A DNA stretch of 64,000 bases from Takashimella koratensis (lineage: Eukaryota; Basidiomycota; Tremellomycetes; Trichosporonales; Tetragoniomycetaceae): contig BCKT01000012.1 in assembly GCA_003116875.1 (NCBI GenBank), positions 310,001 through 374,000 on the forward strand, read 5' to 3'. Positions 9,020 to 19,996 of the stretch are shown here, in pieces (position 1 is the first letter of the stretch; every line of letters starts with the position of its first letter). The translations under genes were made by a program, and so were the position numbers. The notes under the pieces are model-generated. The model was given only the letters and a program-made list of their open reading frames with translations. It was not told the DNA's origin and searched no databases.

Positions 9020-11615
9020 CTATCCTACATGTCGGTGACGAGGTGTCCAAGGTCCGAGCGAGGTATCCTAAAGAACGATGTATTGGTCACATTATCAGCG
9101 ACTGCTTCTCTGCGCGACGACCCCCCCCCCCCCCCCCCCCCCCCCCCCCAGAAGGGGGGGGGGGCGCCCCCCCCCCCCCCCCCCGAGCACGAGTGATAAG
9201 GGAGGTGACACGACCACGCTTTGAAACCCCGACAGCAACTTACAGAGTAAAAGTCCATCGAGTAGTCGCCCTCGCCCTTCTCCGTGCCATCCACCTCGAG
9301 CCCTCCCCATCCTTTAATCCGACCCACCGCGACGCTCGCCTCATACGGACTCAACAAGGGTCGGGTAAACGCGTACCCCCAGTCGATAGATAACCGTGGA
9401 CACGAAGTCTGGACGAACGTGGAGATCTCCTCATGTGAGAACAGCGCGAGCTTCGCTGGCGATAGCTCCGAGAGGAGAAGGAGGAACGGACTGTCCGCTC
9501 CCTCTGGTAGTGACGATGCGACGGTCTGGAGAACGCTGAGCGAGCCTTGGCGACCCAAGGTACCCAAGACAACGGCCCATGTGTCGGCGCCTTTGTCAAG
9601 CATGTTTCGCCGAGCTGAGCGGACTGCCTCGCCTCGGATCGCGCGCATCTCAGCGTGCTCGTATCCCTCTCGTGTAAATTTCTTCGAATATGGGTCGAAA
9701 CGAAACGCAGGGACGGATGGGTTGGCGATCATGATCGACTCGAGATGGAACCGGCCATCACCAACGTAGCTGCAAAGTGAGAGAGAGAGCAGTATGAGTG
9801 AAATGTAAGAACAGCGTCTGCAAAGAGACCACACGGAAGGAGAGGGATACAGGCAGACGGGCGAGGAAAGGAAGAAAGAAACGAAATTTTGAAGGAGATA
9901 CAGGAAAAACAGTCTGGAATGGGTGAGGGTGGGAGAAAAGGAGCGGAGGAAAGAGGAAAGAGGAAAGAGGAAAGAGGAAAGAGGAAAGAGGAAAGAGGAA
10001 AGAGGAAAGAGGAAAGAGGAAAGAGGAAAGAGGAAAGAGGAAAGAGNNNNNNNNNNNNNNNNNNNNNNNNNNNNNNNNNNNNNNNNNNNNNNNNNNNNNN
10101 NNNNNNNNNNNNNNNNNNNNNNNNNNNNNNNNNNNNNNNNNNNNNNAGAGGAAAGAGGAAAGAGGAAAGAGGAAAGAGGAAAGAGGAAAGAGGAAAGAGG
10201 AAAGAGGAAAGAGGAAAGAGGAAAGAGGAAAGAGGAAAGAGAGAGAGAGAGAGAGAGAGAGAGGCGGGAAAGGGCAGCAAGCAGCAAGGGAAGGATGTGA
10301 AGGGACAGGGTAGCCAGCGAATGACCAGGATTGGTCAAGGAAGAGCAAGAAGTGATAGGGACAGGGGTGTACGGGGGCGCGCGTGCGGGGCATTGATAGA
10401 AAGAAGGCATCGGGCCGTAAGAACAAGGCGTTTCAACTCACATAAGCGCGTCAACATCTTTCAGCTTTGGAGCTGTGCACCCCAAGATCTCTCCTGGGCT
10501 CAATGGTTTCGCCTGCGGCACCGTAATCTCGTACTTCCCTCTCCACACCCCAGCATCTGCGCTTTTCACCCTGGACACCGGAGCCTCTGTCTCGTCCGCC
10601 TCGTCCACTTCTAGCGGAGGTAGTGGTTTCTCCAAATCGTCTTTGAGCGCTTGAACAGCAGCGACGAATTGAATTGTAGAAACCAATGCTAGTCGAGTTG
10701 GCGGATCTGCGTCCAGGTCTTGTTTGATCTCTCTTACGTCCCCGGGGACTGCGACGGGGTCGGGTGTAGGGTCGTCGATCATGATATCGACTTTGGCACC
10801 GGTTTGAGAGGGGCCAGCACCAAGGACGTTGCGTTGGAATGCGGATCGAGAGGAAGGGAAGTTGCGGCGGACCGAGAGACAAAGGTGTGGGTTGTCGATC
10901 CCAATCTCGACAAAGACGTAGAGCGTTTTGATGCTCGTTTGGGAAACGGGAACTGAGTGAGCCCTTGTCAGCATTGCAAGGTGCGAGAGGGGGTGGACTT
11001 ACTCAGGCAGGAATGGCCGTAGTGGACGATCATCTCAGCTCCCATTTCTCTTGCAGTGAAGTCATCGATGCCTGCGTGGACATTATGTATGAGCTCAATA
11101 ACTCCCAGGTTGTAGGAGAACTCGTTACTTACAGCACGCTCCGTACGTCACATCTGCCAGTAGCAACGGCAAGGCACCCGTGAATCTTTGATACACGTTA
11201 ATGCCATACTAAACTACAACTCGCCCATGTGCCGTCTCAACTCACCTCTCGATGATGTCCGCAATCGCACACCCATACATCATCAACCCCTCGGGCATCT
11301 GCAGCGCAACCGTCTTCACCCCGTCTCTCCGAACATGGTGAATCGTCTTTGGGATCTCAAAGTTGTAATTCCCAGGAATGTCTACGAACATCAGCAGTAT
11401 GTTCTCCACCGCTGAGCCTCACCTTTCAAAGCCTCCTTCAACTCGGGGTCGTTGAGGATATCGTCCGGAATCTGATTAGCGACCCGTCTTGGAGCAGAGC
11501 GGGACGACGAAGAGGACGCTTTGGAAGAGGTTGTTCCGACGAAACGGCGACGTGGTTTCAGCGGGACGGCAGTGGACGGCTTCTCAATGCCCTCGACGGG
11601 TTCGGCGGCGGTCAT
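9020..11615 (-). CDS. DPH1: diphthamide biosynthesis protein 1
   Basis: Radical-SAM-like subunit that with Dph2 starts diphthamide synthesis on elongation factor 2. Start ATG at 11613-11615 ([17 protein letters not shown]). The three cluster cysteines of the family are visible: TYGACCIDD (codon split by an intron near 11130), VHYGHSCL near 11010, and ILGCTAPK near 10470. Later come [17 protein letters not shown] and the family ending [12 protein letters not shown] with stop at 9020-9022. This ending appears only after removing an intron whose body contains the C29/G11/C18 tracts. Another intron (about 9772-10437) holds the heptamer repeat and the N gap, so its true size is unknown. The coding exons look intact. 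Head-to-head with cwf18. Confidence 0.95.
9121..9184. repeat. C29 - G11 - C18 self-complementary homopolymer cluster in a DPH1 intron
   Basis: Twenty-nine C, a short AGAAG, eleven G, CG, then eighteen C. The G block can pair with either C block, so the intron RNA or the single DNA strand could fold into a GC hairpin. Exact tract lengths are probably unreliable. Confidence 0.85.
9945..10046. repeat. heptamer tandem repeat AGGAAAG, left of gap
   Basis: About fourteen head-to-tail copies of the 7-base unit AGGAAAG inside the large DPH1 intron. On the coding strand this is a CT-rich pyrimidine tract leading toward the acceptor. Confidence 0.95.
10047..10146. other. assembly gap (100 N)
   Basis: Exactly 100 N, the usual placeholder for a gap of unknown size. 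The same heptamer repeat flanks both sides, so the gap is an unassembled part of one array. Confidence 0.97.
10147..10262. repeat. heptamer repeat AGGAAAG, right of gap, then (GA)n
   Basis: The same 7-base unit continues for about thirteen copies to about 10239 and passes into a GA dinucleotide run ending near 10262. Confidence 0.95.
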
Positions 11616-11797
11616 GATGGCAAGTGAGTGAGTGTTAAGCAGCAAAACTGGAAGCAAGCGAGGAGATGGACATCAACTTTTTGAACCGACATTTTATTTT
11701 CCCACGGTGGCGAGGGACAACAAAACGCAACACAACCAGTGCTTTTGCCCGTTTTCACTTCGCCTTCACCAACTCTCTCTTCATCCATCCAACCGTT
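11616..11797. promoter_or_regulatory. divergent promoter, DPH1 / cwf18
   Basis: Only 182 bases separate the two opposed start codons, so the genes must share this promoter. No factor site was recognised. Confidence 0.5.
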
Positions 11798-12603
11798 ATG
11801 GAGACCAATCTCGCAGCGACAGCGGCGGCGCGGAAAGAGCGACTTATCGCGTTGCGGAAGCGGAAGCAGGCGCACGACAACGATGGGTCCGCGACAAACG
11901 GCGATGGACCGTACGTCTTTGCTCTCTCTTCCCTTCCTCTCTGCTTCACTCCGACTCCCACTTTCCGCTGGTTTGCCGCAAGTGAACATATCAACATCAA
12001 ATAAACAGCTAGATCTGTAATGCTGATATCTTGATACTTCAGATCACACTTTGCATTCAAGCAGCGCAACTACGACCCCGAGACCCGGCAATTGAGGAAG
12101 CGGGAGGCCGACGAGGCGGGGGAGGATACCGTCGAGAAAGCTGTCGAGGGTTTGGCGGAGCAGATCATCCAAGAGGACGAAGAGAAACGGAAAGAGGATC
12201 TCGTGAGTACATCGGACTGCTGATGTGTGGTGCAAGGTAGATTATGGATATTGTTAGGCATCGTGACTGACGATATTGGGGGCTTCCTTGGTCACTTGTA
12301 GGATCTGTTCAACATCCAACCGCGGAGAGTCAATTGGGACTTGAAACGTGACATGACAGCTCGGATGGCCAAGCTCGACCGCAAAACTAACGAGGCGATC
12401 ACCACCATTTTCCGTGAGTAGTCGTCTCACCCTGTCCCGCCCCTGTCGATGTAGGAAATGCTGATAGACAATTTGGTGTAGGGCAACGATTGCAAGCCAT
12501 GCGCAAGGACCAAAATCCAAATGCCCAGGTCGACTTGGTGGCGAGCATGAACGCTGCTCTCCAAGAGCGTGAGGGGGAAGTGGATGACGAGGACGACGAG
12601 TAG
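11798..12603 (+). CDS. cwf18: pre-mRNA splicing factor Cwf18 (CCDC12 family)
   Basis: Small spliceosome protein of the Cwf18/CCDC12 family, associated with the Prp19/NTC complex. Start at 11798 (METNLAATAAARKERLIALR). After the first intron come FKQRNYDPETRQLRKRE and GLAEQIIQEDEEKRKEDL, then DLFNIQPRRVNWDLKRDM, RKTNEAITTIFR and QRLQAMRKDQ. The acidic ending is EVDDEDDE, with stop at 12601-12603. The FNIQPRRVNWDLKRD block is diagnostic of the family. At least three introns (donors near 11910, 12202 and 12413). Predicted charged, helical and coiled-coil throughout, as expected. Confidence 0.95.
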
Positions 12604-13011
12604 TACGGGTAGCTCGAGTGATGGAAGCCAAACGCATCAGATAGCAGTATACAGCAGTTTCCTCTCCTTACCAGTACTCCCTTCACATGTATCTCCATGC
12701 CAACATCGATGAGCATAGGATGTTTCTGCAGGAAGGGTCTTGATTGGGTTTAATAGGGTTGAACCCATGATGGATGCTGGCATTACAATACTACAAGGTT
12801 GGATTTGAGTATACGATGACAGGTCGAGAGAAAAACATGGAACATGAATGGGATGGGATGTGAAAGCCCCTCCTAGGGGCTGGATGCTTTTCTTTTTCCT
12901 TCCTTACAAGACAACAAGACTCCAAGTAGGGCAAGCCAACAAACGCCGCGCTGTTCTCTTCCCTCTTCTTCCTCTCCTTCAACTCGAATCTCCGCAAACA
13001 CACTTTGCGGC
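12604..13011. other. convergent 3' spacer
   Basis: This 408-base stretch between the stop codons of cwf18 and MTHFR would hold both 3' ends. No gene is supported. Confidence 0.5.
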
Positions 13012-15262
13012 CTACTTGTCCTCAAGCAAGAACCTCCACAGCGCGTCCTTGTCCTTGTAGTCATGGTGGATCAGACTGACGAGCCACCAGTCGTTCCCAA
13101 CACTCTCCAACAGCTTTCGCGCCGGCGAGTTCCGCGGGTACAGCTGCGACCATTCGGACCAGATATCAAATGCTTCCTCCTGTAGGTCACGAATGGTCGG
13201 TCAGCTTCGGAAACATGCTTCTAGGCTGGACTCATCACCCACCTTCCACGCCATGAACGAGATCTCCTCGATGATGGTCGACTGAACAATCTCTTGCCCC
13301 GGAAACGCTGCCCACGTGACGGCGTTGACGGCATCCTTGAGCGTGTTGGTTCGGTAGTCGCCCTTTTTGTTGCTCGCGTACATGGTGATCAAGTGGCTGT
13401 TTCCAACCTTCTCCTGCAGTCGCTGAACGTCTTCCTCCCGAGTGAAGAACTCCACAAACGACTTTTGAAAGACATAGCCTCCTGGCGGTCCCCAGCCGTG
13501 TACGGGGTCGTCGCTGTGCGCAGCGTCCACTGCCGGTTGCGAACCAACCGTCCACCGCTGTTGAGTTGGCGAGTTCAGCTGGATGAGTGGCGAGAGGATA
13601 GTCGCTGATTCTGGGGAGAGAGGCAGGTCGCAGAATGGAGTGGTCGGAGTCTGGGACTGGAGGTATCGAGTGAACAAGGCGGACAAGTCCTCGACGCTAA
13701 TTGGCGTGCCCCACTCTTTCAAAGCTTGAGCGGCCTGTGCATCAGAGAACAAAGCGGAAGGGTAAGCACGGTCATTTTTGACTGTAAGAATGTGTCACTC
13801 ACCGTAATCTTGAGACCGCCTCCCCAGCCGTCGATTTCTCCGTATGCGGGACTGCGAACGTCGGTGAATCGGCCGTTCGGGAACTCGTCCCAGCTGTCCT
13901 CGCCTGGGTTGCCGGACGAAGTCCCGCTAACACCCTGCTTAGGCGCAGGCGCGAGAGCACCGTTTGTCAGGCCCCACTGTGCGAGCTGACTCGCCTCGCT
14001 CGGGGAGATGGACAAGCTCGTTGCAGCGTGGCCATTCGCGTCGTGCGATCCGCCATTGGGAATTGGTTTCGCGCCGAGGTTAGTGTTGCGGTCATCCTCT
14101 GCGATGAGCTGGTTGTGTCGCGGCAGAGGAGATCCCTGGCGTTGAGTCTCGGTGGAAGGGCCAGACGACCACCCGAGGTTCTCGAGAATGGTGCGCACAG
14201 ATTTTTCGAGGTTGAGAGTGCAGAAGTGGACAGCGGGGACGAGGCCGGAAGAAACGAGGCGGTCGACCATAGTTGTTGCGAGCTGAGCACCGTACTTCTT
14301 CACCGCCGCGTCGTCGGACTGAGATAATGGTCAACTGGCTATCGATCGGTAAGGTAAGCTCTTCAATCTCACCTTGATTGGCTCAAGCTCCTGCATGATC
14401 GATGCAGGAACGGGGCACTTCGTGAGGTTGACCAGACGGGTGAACGAGGCAAAATTCTGAATTGGCATGACACCGGGAATGATGGGCTGGGAGATGCCTG
14501 CAAAATGGTACTTTGTCAGCTGCAGCTCGTATCATCCAGACTTCCTGATCACTCACCATACTCGCGGCAACTGCGAATCCAGTCCTCGAACCCTCCAACA
14601 TCGTAGAACAACTGAGTCACAATAAAGCTCGCACCGGCATCACACTTGACCTTGAGCCATTGCAAGTCGTCGGTCTTGTTTTCTGAGTCCGGGTGACCGG
14701 TCGGGTATCCGGCGACACCGATACAGAAGTAGTCACCGTGCTCGGCACGGATGTAGCGAACGAGGTCGTCTGCGTGTTGGAAGAAGTCTGGCTGAGTGGG
14801 CGGGTTGACGGCGTACTCTTCAGATCGGGGGGCGTCACCACGAAGGGCAAGAACGTTTTGAATTCCGAGCTCCTTGCATCGCTGCGTAGTAGTCGCGGTT
14901 GACAAAGGCGTATCACGATATCACCTTGATCAGTTTATGGCCAACCAACACATATGTCCATCTCTACTCACCTTCAATGCGAGGTCGACTTTATCTTTTG
15001 GCATATTTGTACATGTGAGGTGCAAGACGACCTCGAGCCCCATCTTGACGACATGTTCAGCGAGGTCGAGACTCCTCTCGGCAGTCCCACCTCCAGCGCC
15101 CCAAGTGACGGAAACGGCGAGCGGGGTGCGGAGGGGCGAGGCAGCGAGTCTGCGTATCCGGTCGAGGAGGTTGACGAGACCTGGCTCTGTCCTGGGTGGG
15201 AAGAACTCGAAGGTGTGTCCCGGGTCTTGTCGCTGTGCGAGGATGTCTACGATGTGGGGCAT
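13012..15262 (-). CDS. methylenetetrahydrofolate reductase
   Basis: FAD enzyme reducing 5,10-methylene-THF to 5-methyl-THF for methionine synthesis. Start ATG at 15260-15262 (MPHIVDILAQRQDPGHTF), followed at once by the FEFFPPRTEPG motif carrying the catalytic glutamate. Then SVTWGAGGGTAERSLDL, HLTCTNMPKD, ELGIQNVLALRGDAP, GVAGYPTGHPDS, FIVTQLFYDVGGFEDW and IIPGVMPIQNFASFTRL. The eukaryotic C-terminal regulatory half is present (WGTPISVEDLSALF, FPGQEIVQSTIIEEISFMAW, LLEDK), stop at 13012-13014. Total is roughly 640 residues over about six exons, normal for a fungal Met13-type enzyme. A low-complexity linker (about 13800-14150) joins the halves. Regulation by S-adenosylmethionine is known for the family but not visible here. 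Confidence 0.96.
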
Positions 15263-15674
15263 GGCAAGGGTTGGGGAGGACAGTGATTGAAAGAAAGAGA
15301 GAGGGAGGGAGAGAGAGGATATCGGTTGGCCGGTGACAATGAGAGAGCGAGGCAAGGGTGCTTTTTCCAATTTCTCGACTCCTTAGTTGGTCACGTGACT
15401 CGGGACTGTCCTTTGGTGATCGGCAACTGCGGCCAGCATCTCCGCGGCTCAGTCGGCCCTAAGCGATGAGATGAGATGAGATCCTGCAGCAACAACCTGT
15501 AAATAGACGGGAGTGCGTCGTCTCATCCCCCCTACTTTATCCATTCATCATCACCTCAAACAGACTACCCCTCCCCTTCCTATTCTCACGTCTCGTCTCT
15601 TCGCCATGTTGACAACATAGCCCGCCTATCCCACAAAATCTCCCTTCCTCAAACTCATCCACACTCTCGGCGCC
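15263..15674. promoter_or_regulatory. divergent promoter, MTHFR / BRE4-like gene
   Basis: A 412-base head-to-head spacer. It contains a short GAGAT tandem run near 15467-15482 and pyrimidine-rich leader sequence before the 15675 start. No factor site was assigned. Confidence 0.45.
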
Positions 15675-18600
15675 ATGCCCGCCTCTGCGATGTGGTCAGC
15701 CAAACTCGGCGCCATGGCGGCCCCCACACTCGCCTCTTTCCTCTGCTTCGTCTTCATCGTCATCGGTCCTATTCACAGGCTATGCGGTCAATACGCCTTT
15801 CTCATTTACACCTCCATGCTCATCTTCTACTACCCACGAGGCCGAATCACGCAGCAATTTGAATCCCTAGTCATCGACTTTGTCGCCGCCGTTCTGGGAA
15901 TCGCATGGACATCGGCCGTCCTCGCGGTCGCTGCCTGGTGCGGGGCGCATTACGGCGCCGACTCGAGCCAAGCACGAGCAATCCTCGGTCTCGGACTGGC
16001 GATGCTAGCAGTTGTTTGCGGCTTTATTCGCAGCTATGCGCCTCGTCTCAACGTCGCTTGTCGAGCAGTCTTGTTCTACCCCATTTTCGTGTTGACCGGC
16101 GAGCAGACGATCACGGCCTACAAGCCCTCCTTGTTCTACAACCAATTCTTCGTCACCTTTTTCGCATTCGCCCTCGCTCTCTTCTCCGGCATCCTTTTCT
16201 CCTTTCATTCTACTTCCCCAAACCTCGGCGCGCTCATTCTCGATTCGATGCAGACAACATGCGACTTGCTCCCGACTTCGTTATCCACAATTCTTGAGAT
16301 CGAAATGGGTGATCTACAACCAACACCCGCGTCTGTCCCGCCAATCAGTGACGAAGCCCAAACTCCGCAGCCGACAACTGCCAGAGAGCTAGAGGACCAA
16401 CCGCCTGCCTCTCGAACAAGGCAGCAGGACCTCGCCAAGCGCCTCAAGACTATCGTTGCGGGACTCAAGCCAGCTCACGCTGCGTACAGCCACGACGTCT
16501 TGCACACTCGATACAACCCGAAGACGCTCCTTCCAATCCTCCGAACTCTCCGTCGACTCCAGCGAAACCCGCTTCTTGGTCCGACTGGCCATGTCCCGGG
16601 CGAGCGCATCCGGACCGCCTTGGAGCGATCCTACGCGAGTCCAGCTTCGTACTTGTCGAGTGCGCCCGGTACACCCCAGCGCCGAGGTCGAGGAACATCA
16701 CGCGATAGAAGGAGCTATCTATCCGCCACAGCTCCGGTATCCGCTGTTCAACTGCGGGAGAAGCTATCGGAAGTGGCCACGCACACACGCCGCCTGTCTC
16801 GAACACACCAACCTTCGCCCAACCCAGCACGCTCGAGGCTCATGCAGTCGTGCGGAGATGTATCGAACGCTCTCGTTGCGGCCATCAAAGGGTCAGCAGA
16901 GGCTTTTGACAAGGTGTATGGGTGGACAGGGACGCCGCCGAGTACCGAGTCAGGCGAGACGAAAGGGGTGAAAGGGTTGAAGGAGCTCAAGGAAGACCTT
17001 GAATCGGTATTGGTCGATCACCAACAACGACTTCGGGGGATCGTGAGCACCCCGACAGAGCTTGACATTCCCGCTCCGCCGGTGGCGATCAGGTCAGTTG
17101 TATTCGAGGACGAACTGAACCCGGACGACTGGCTGCACGATGAGGACAGGTTCCGCATCGCCTTCTATATGATTGCTCTGCTCGATCTCGCCAGAGACGT
17201 AGTCGGTCTGATCGATGTGGCCGCGAAAATGTCAACTGCTACCCCACCGCCTAAGCGTTGGTTTGTTCCAAAGCTATTGTGGCCCTGGGCCAAAGAGACG
17301 GGTGAGGACGAGTTGGTCGAGAGAGACATGTGGACAACTGGTGAGTCCCAATATTTTGCACCCTGGCTATGGAGACTCCTAAGCACGCGCGATAACCACT
17401 GATCGCATCATCACAGTCGATAATCAGCCTCCGCCTGAGGAAGAGCAGTTTGCCGATGAAGACAGCAACGAGCTTGGAGAGCTCGACTTTGTGCGCCAGC
17501 TGTTGCGTGAGGAACCGAAACATCAACCTCGGGATGCGCGATCGCTCAGTGATCGCGTGAGCATTGCCTGGCGGTCGATCTGGGACCGCAACAAGGTTGT
17601 TCGAGGTGAGTGGCTATCTCTTGCGTGAGCCGGTTTGTCGGTCATCGTCGCTGAGCAAGGACTGTTACAGCTCGCGTTGTCGTCTCCAAATTCATCCACG
17701 ACGTCAAGCACTCTCGACACGTCTTGTTCAGTCTCAAACAGGCGTTCGGTGTTTGTTTACTATCTATCCCGGCATTCCTACCTCCTGAGAACCTGGGTAG
17801 ACAGTGGTTTGGGGATGGCAGAGGCGCGTGGATGGTGGTCAGCTACATGTATGTGCTGGAGGTGACCACGGGAGCAACCCTTCGTATCGCCCTGTTCCGC
17901 ATGCTTGGGACATTTATTGGCGCAGTGTTTGGTTATGCGGTAAGTTACTGTCCCAGAGCTAGACCTGGACAAAGGGGCTTGTTTATAACTGAACCCATCA
18001 GTGTGCGTGTATCGCGCACGATAACCCTTGCGCCTTGGTGGTCCTTGCAACAACTTGTTCAATTCCCATCACGTATGGAATTCTCTTCACCACCGTCGCA
18101 CCTATGGCTGTCGTTGCGTAAGTGACTTCACAGTGCCCCAAACTGACGAGGATAAGGGGTATCACCCTGCCACCTATCATGTTCATCACGTACCTCGGCA
18201 ACTCCAACGGACAGTCGGTGTTCACACTCGCGTGGATGCGATTCGTCGATATCATGATTGGGATCGTCGCAGCGGTCATCATCGGGACATCGCTGTGGCC
18301 GATACATGCCCGTGTACAATATTTCCGAGCAGTATCGGGAACACTCAAGCAAGTGACCGAGTACTGTGAGTCAGCTTGAGGAAATTGCAAACGAAAAACG
18401 AAAGCTGACCATATCAGATCTTCGAATGAGCAGGTGGGCGCTTATCATGGGGCAATGATACTGATCAGTTACAGGGATAACTTGCGCCCGTCGCTCGTCT
18501 ACCAGGCCAATCACAAGTTCTATACCAGCCTGGATAACAATGTTCGAGTGAGTGCTGAGATCGCTCTTTTTCAATCCATCAGAAGCGTCTCTGTCCAAGC

Positions 18601-19573
18601 TGAGTATATGTATTGACTCACTTGTCAGCGCAACATTGGCGTGAGCCGGAGCTTTGTCGACATACAGAAGCAAGAAGTGTCGCTCCTCCCTCGACCCGTC
18701 AAGTTGTACTCTGAAGTGATCGACAGCGCCGAACGACTTTTGGAGACATTCAGTGAAATCAGGGCGTTGAGATTTGGGGTCCCGAGGAAGGCAATCGTCC
18801 TTGACCTGCTTCCCATCCGTCGAGAGCTAGTAAGTCGCGTTGGATCAATATTTCAGTAAAACTTGTAAAAGATCGTTCGCTGATCCCTTCATGCGCAGGT
18901 CTCGGCAATCTTGGTGAATCTCTGGGCTTGCGCACAGGCGTTCCACACCCGTAGCCCTCTGCCTCAGTTCCTCCCGGCGACTCGGGTACCGCTGCTCGAG
19001 CTTATGGAAGCTGTCGACGAACATGCTCGACACGTCCGTTTGCAACGCAAGATCCGACTCCACCAAAGCATCCACCAATCACAAATCGCGACCCTTCCGA
19101 TCCCCTCCCAACCTATCCGTCTCGCAGGAGAGCAATCTCGAAGATCAACCTCCGCCGTGAGGTCGTCAAACGAAGGGAGCGGGCAGGAGACGTCGACCCT
19201 CGCATACTCATCGACAGATACCGATGCGACGCATGTGGAAGGGACCGCCGGCGAGAAGAATGGGGAAGTGAAAGGAGTGCCGACCGAGGAAGGCGATATT
19301 GAGAAGGAAGATCCGAATTTGAGCGAGCTCGCTACGTTCTACAGTATGGCGGAGAACGAGGCATTAGGAGAAGTGTGTAATATACTCGACGAGGTGAGTT
19401 CAGGCTTGGGTTTAACAGAATCGGGTCGAATCGGGTCTGAGCGTTAGGGTCGTTAGAGGGGGAAAAAAGGCCAGGTTGCTGATACCCCTATGTGTAGCTG
19501 TTGGCAGCCGCTAGGACTTTGTTTGGAACTCAGGCGTTTCTCGATCCGGCCGCTTACACGGCATCTAATTAGA
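15675..19573 (+). CDS. BRE4-like / aromatic-acid-exporter (FUSC-type) membrane protein
   Basis: About 1,100 residues. The N-terminal block has several hydrophobic helices (PTLASFLCFVFIVIG, LVIDFVAAVLGIAWTSAVL, ILGLGLAMLAVVCGFI, FFVTFFAFALALFSGILFS). A long soluble middle follows, then a second helix block (FSLKQAFGVCLLSIPAFL, VSYMYVLEVTTGATLRIA, LFRMLGTFIGAVFGYA, FVDIMIGIVAAVIIGTSLW) and a C-terminal DUF2421-like region. The layout of two half-bundles with a DUF2421 tail matches fungal brefeldin-A-sensitivity Bre4 and aromatic acid exporter (ArAE) proteins. The substrate is unknown. Start at 15675, with another in-frame Met five codons later. At least eight introns. The last short exon ends FLDPAAYTASN, stop at 19571-19573. 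Confidence 0.88.
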
Positions 19574-19996
19574 TGGGTTTACAATCGGCTCAGGCGATAC
19601 CTAGCATGTGATACCCTCAAGCTACTGACAAGTACATGAATGAACCCAGTTGGTGTGGTGGGCATTGTGCTACTCACGACGCTTGAACCGTCATGTGTAG
19701 AAGCGTCGTGTGTAGCTTGCGTGCTGATATATTTGACTCGTAAATGTTGTGCATATCGTTATTTTCAAACTGAATAAGGTAGGAGTAGTATAAGATACAG
19801 ATGGGAAAAGAAATTCGTTGCGGGCATGTGGCAACGCGCACGCATAGGCCAAGGTCGACACTTCTACTCCCTTACATGAACAGAACCTGTTTTCCTCCTG
19901 ATTATACCTTTTTCAATTTTTTTCGTTTTCGTATTCTTCTGTTGGACTAGGGTGGGTGGGGGGGAGGAGGAGGAGGGGTCAAGACTCTGCCCGCGA
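19574..19996. other. convergent 3' spacer
   Basis: A 423-base spacer between convergent stop codons. It is AT-richer than its surroundings and no gene is seen. Confidence 0.45.

Noticed and set aside
9889..10614. Open frames on both strands through the AGGAAAG array and N gap.
   Set aside because: They are open only because a 7-base repeat lacks stops and N is untranslated; the DPH1 exons on either side show it is intron.
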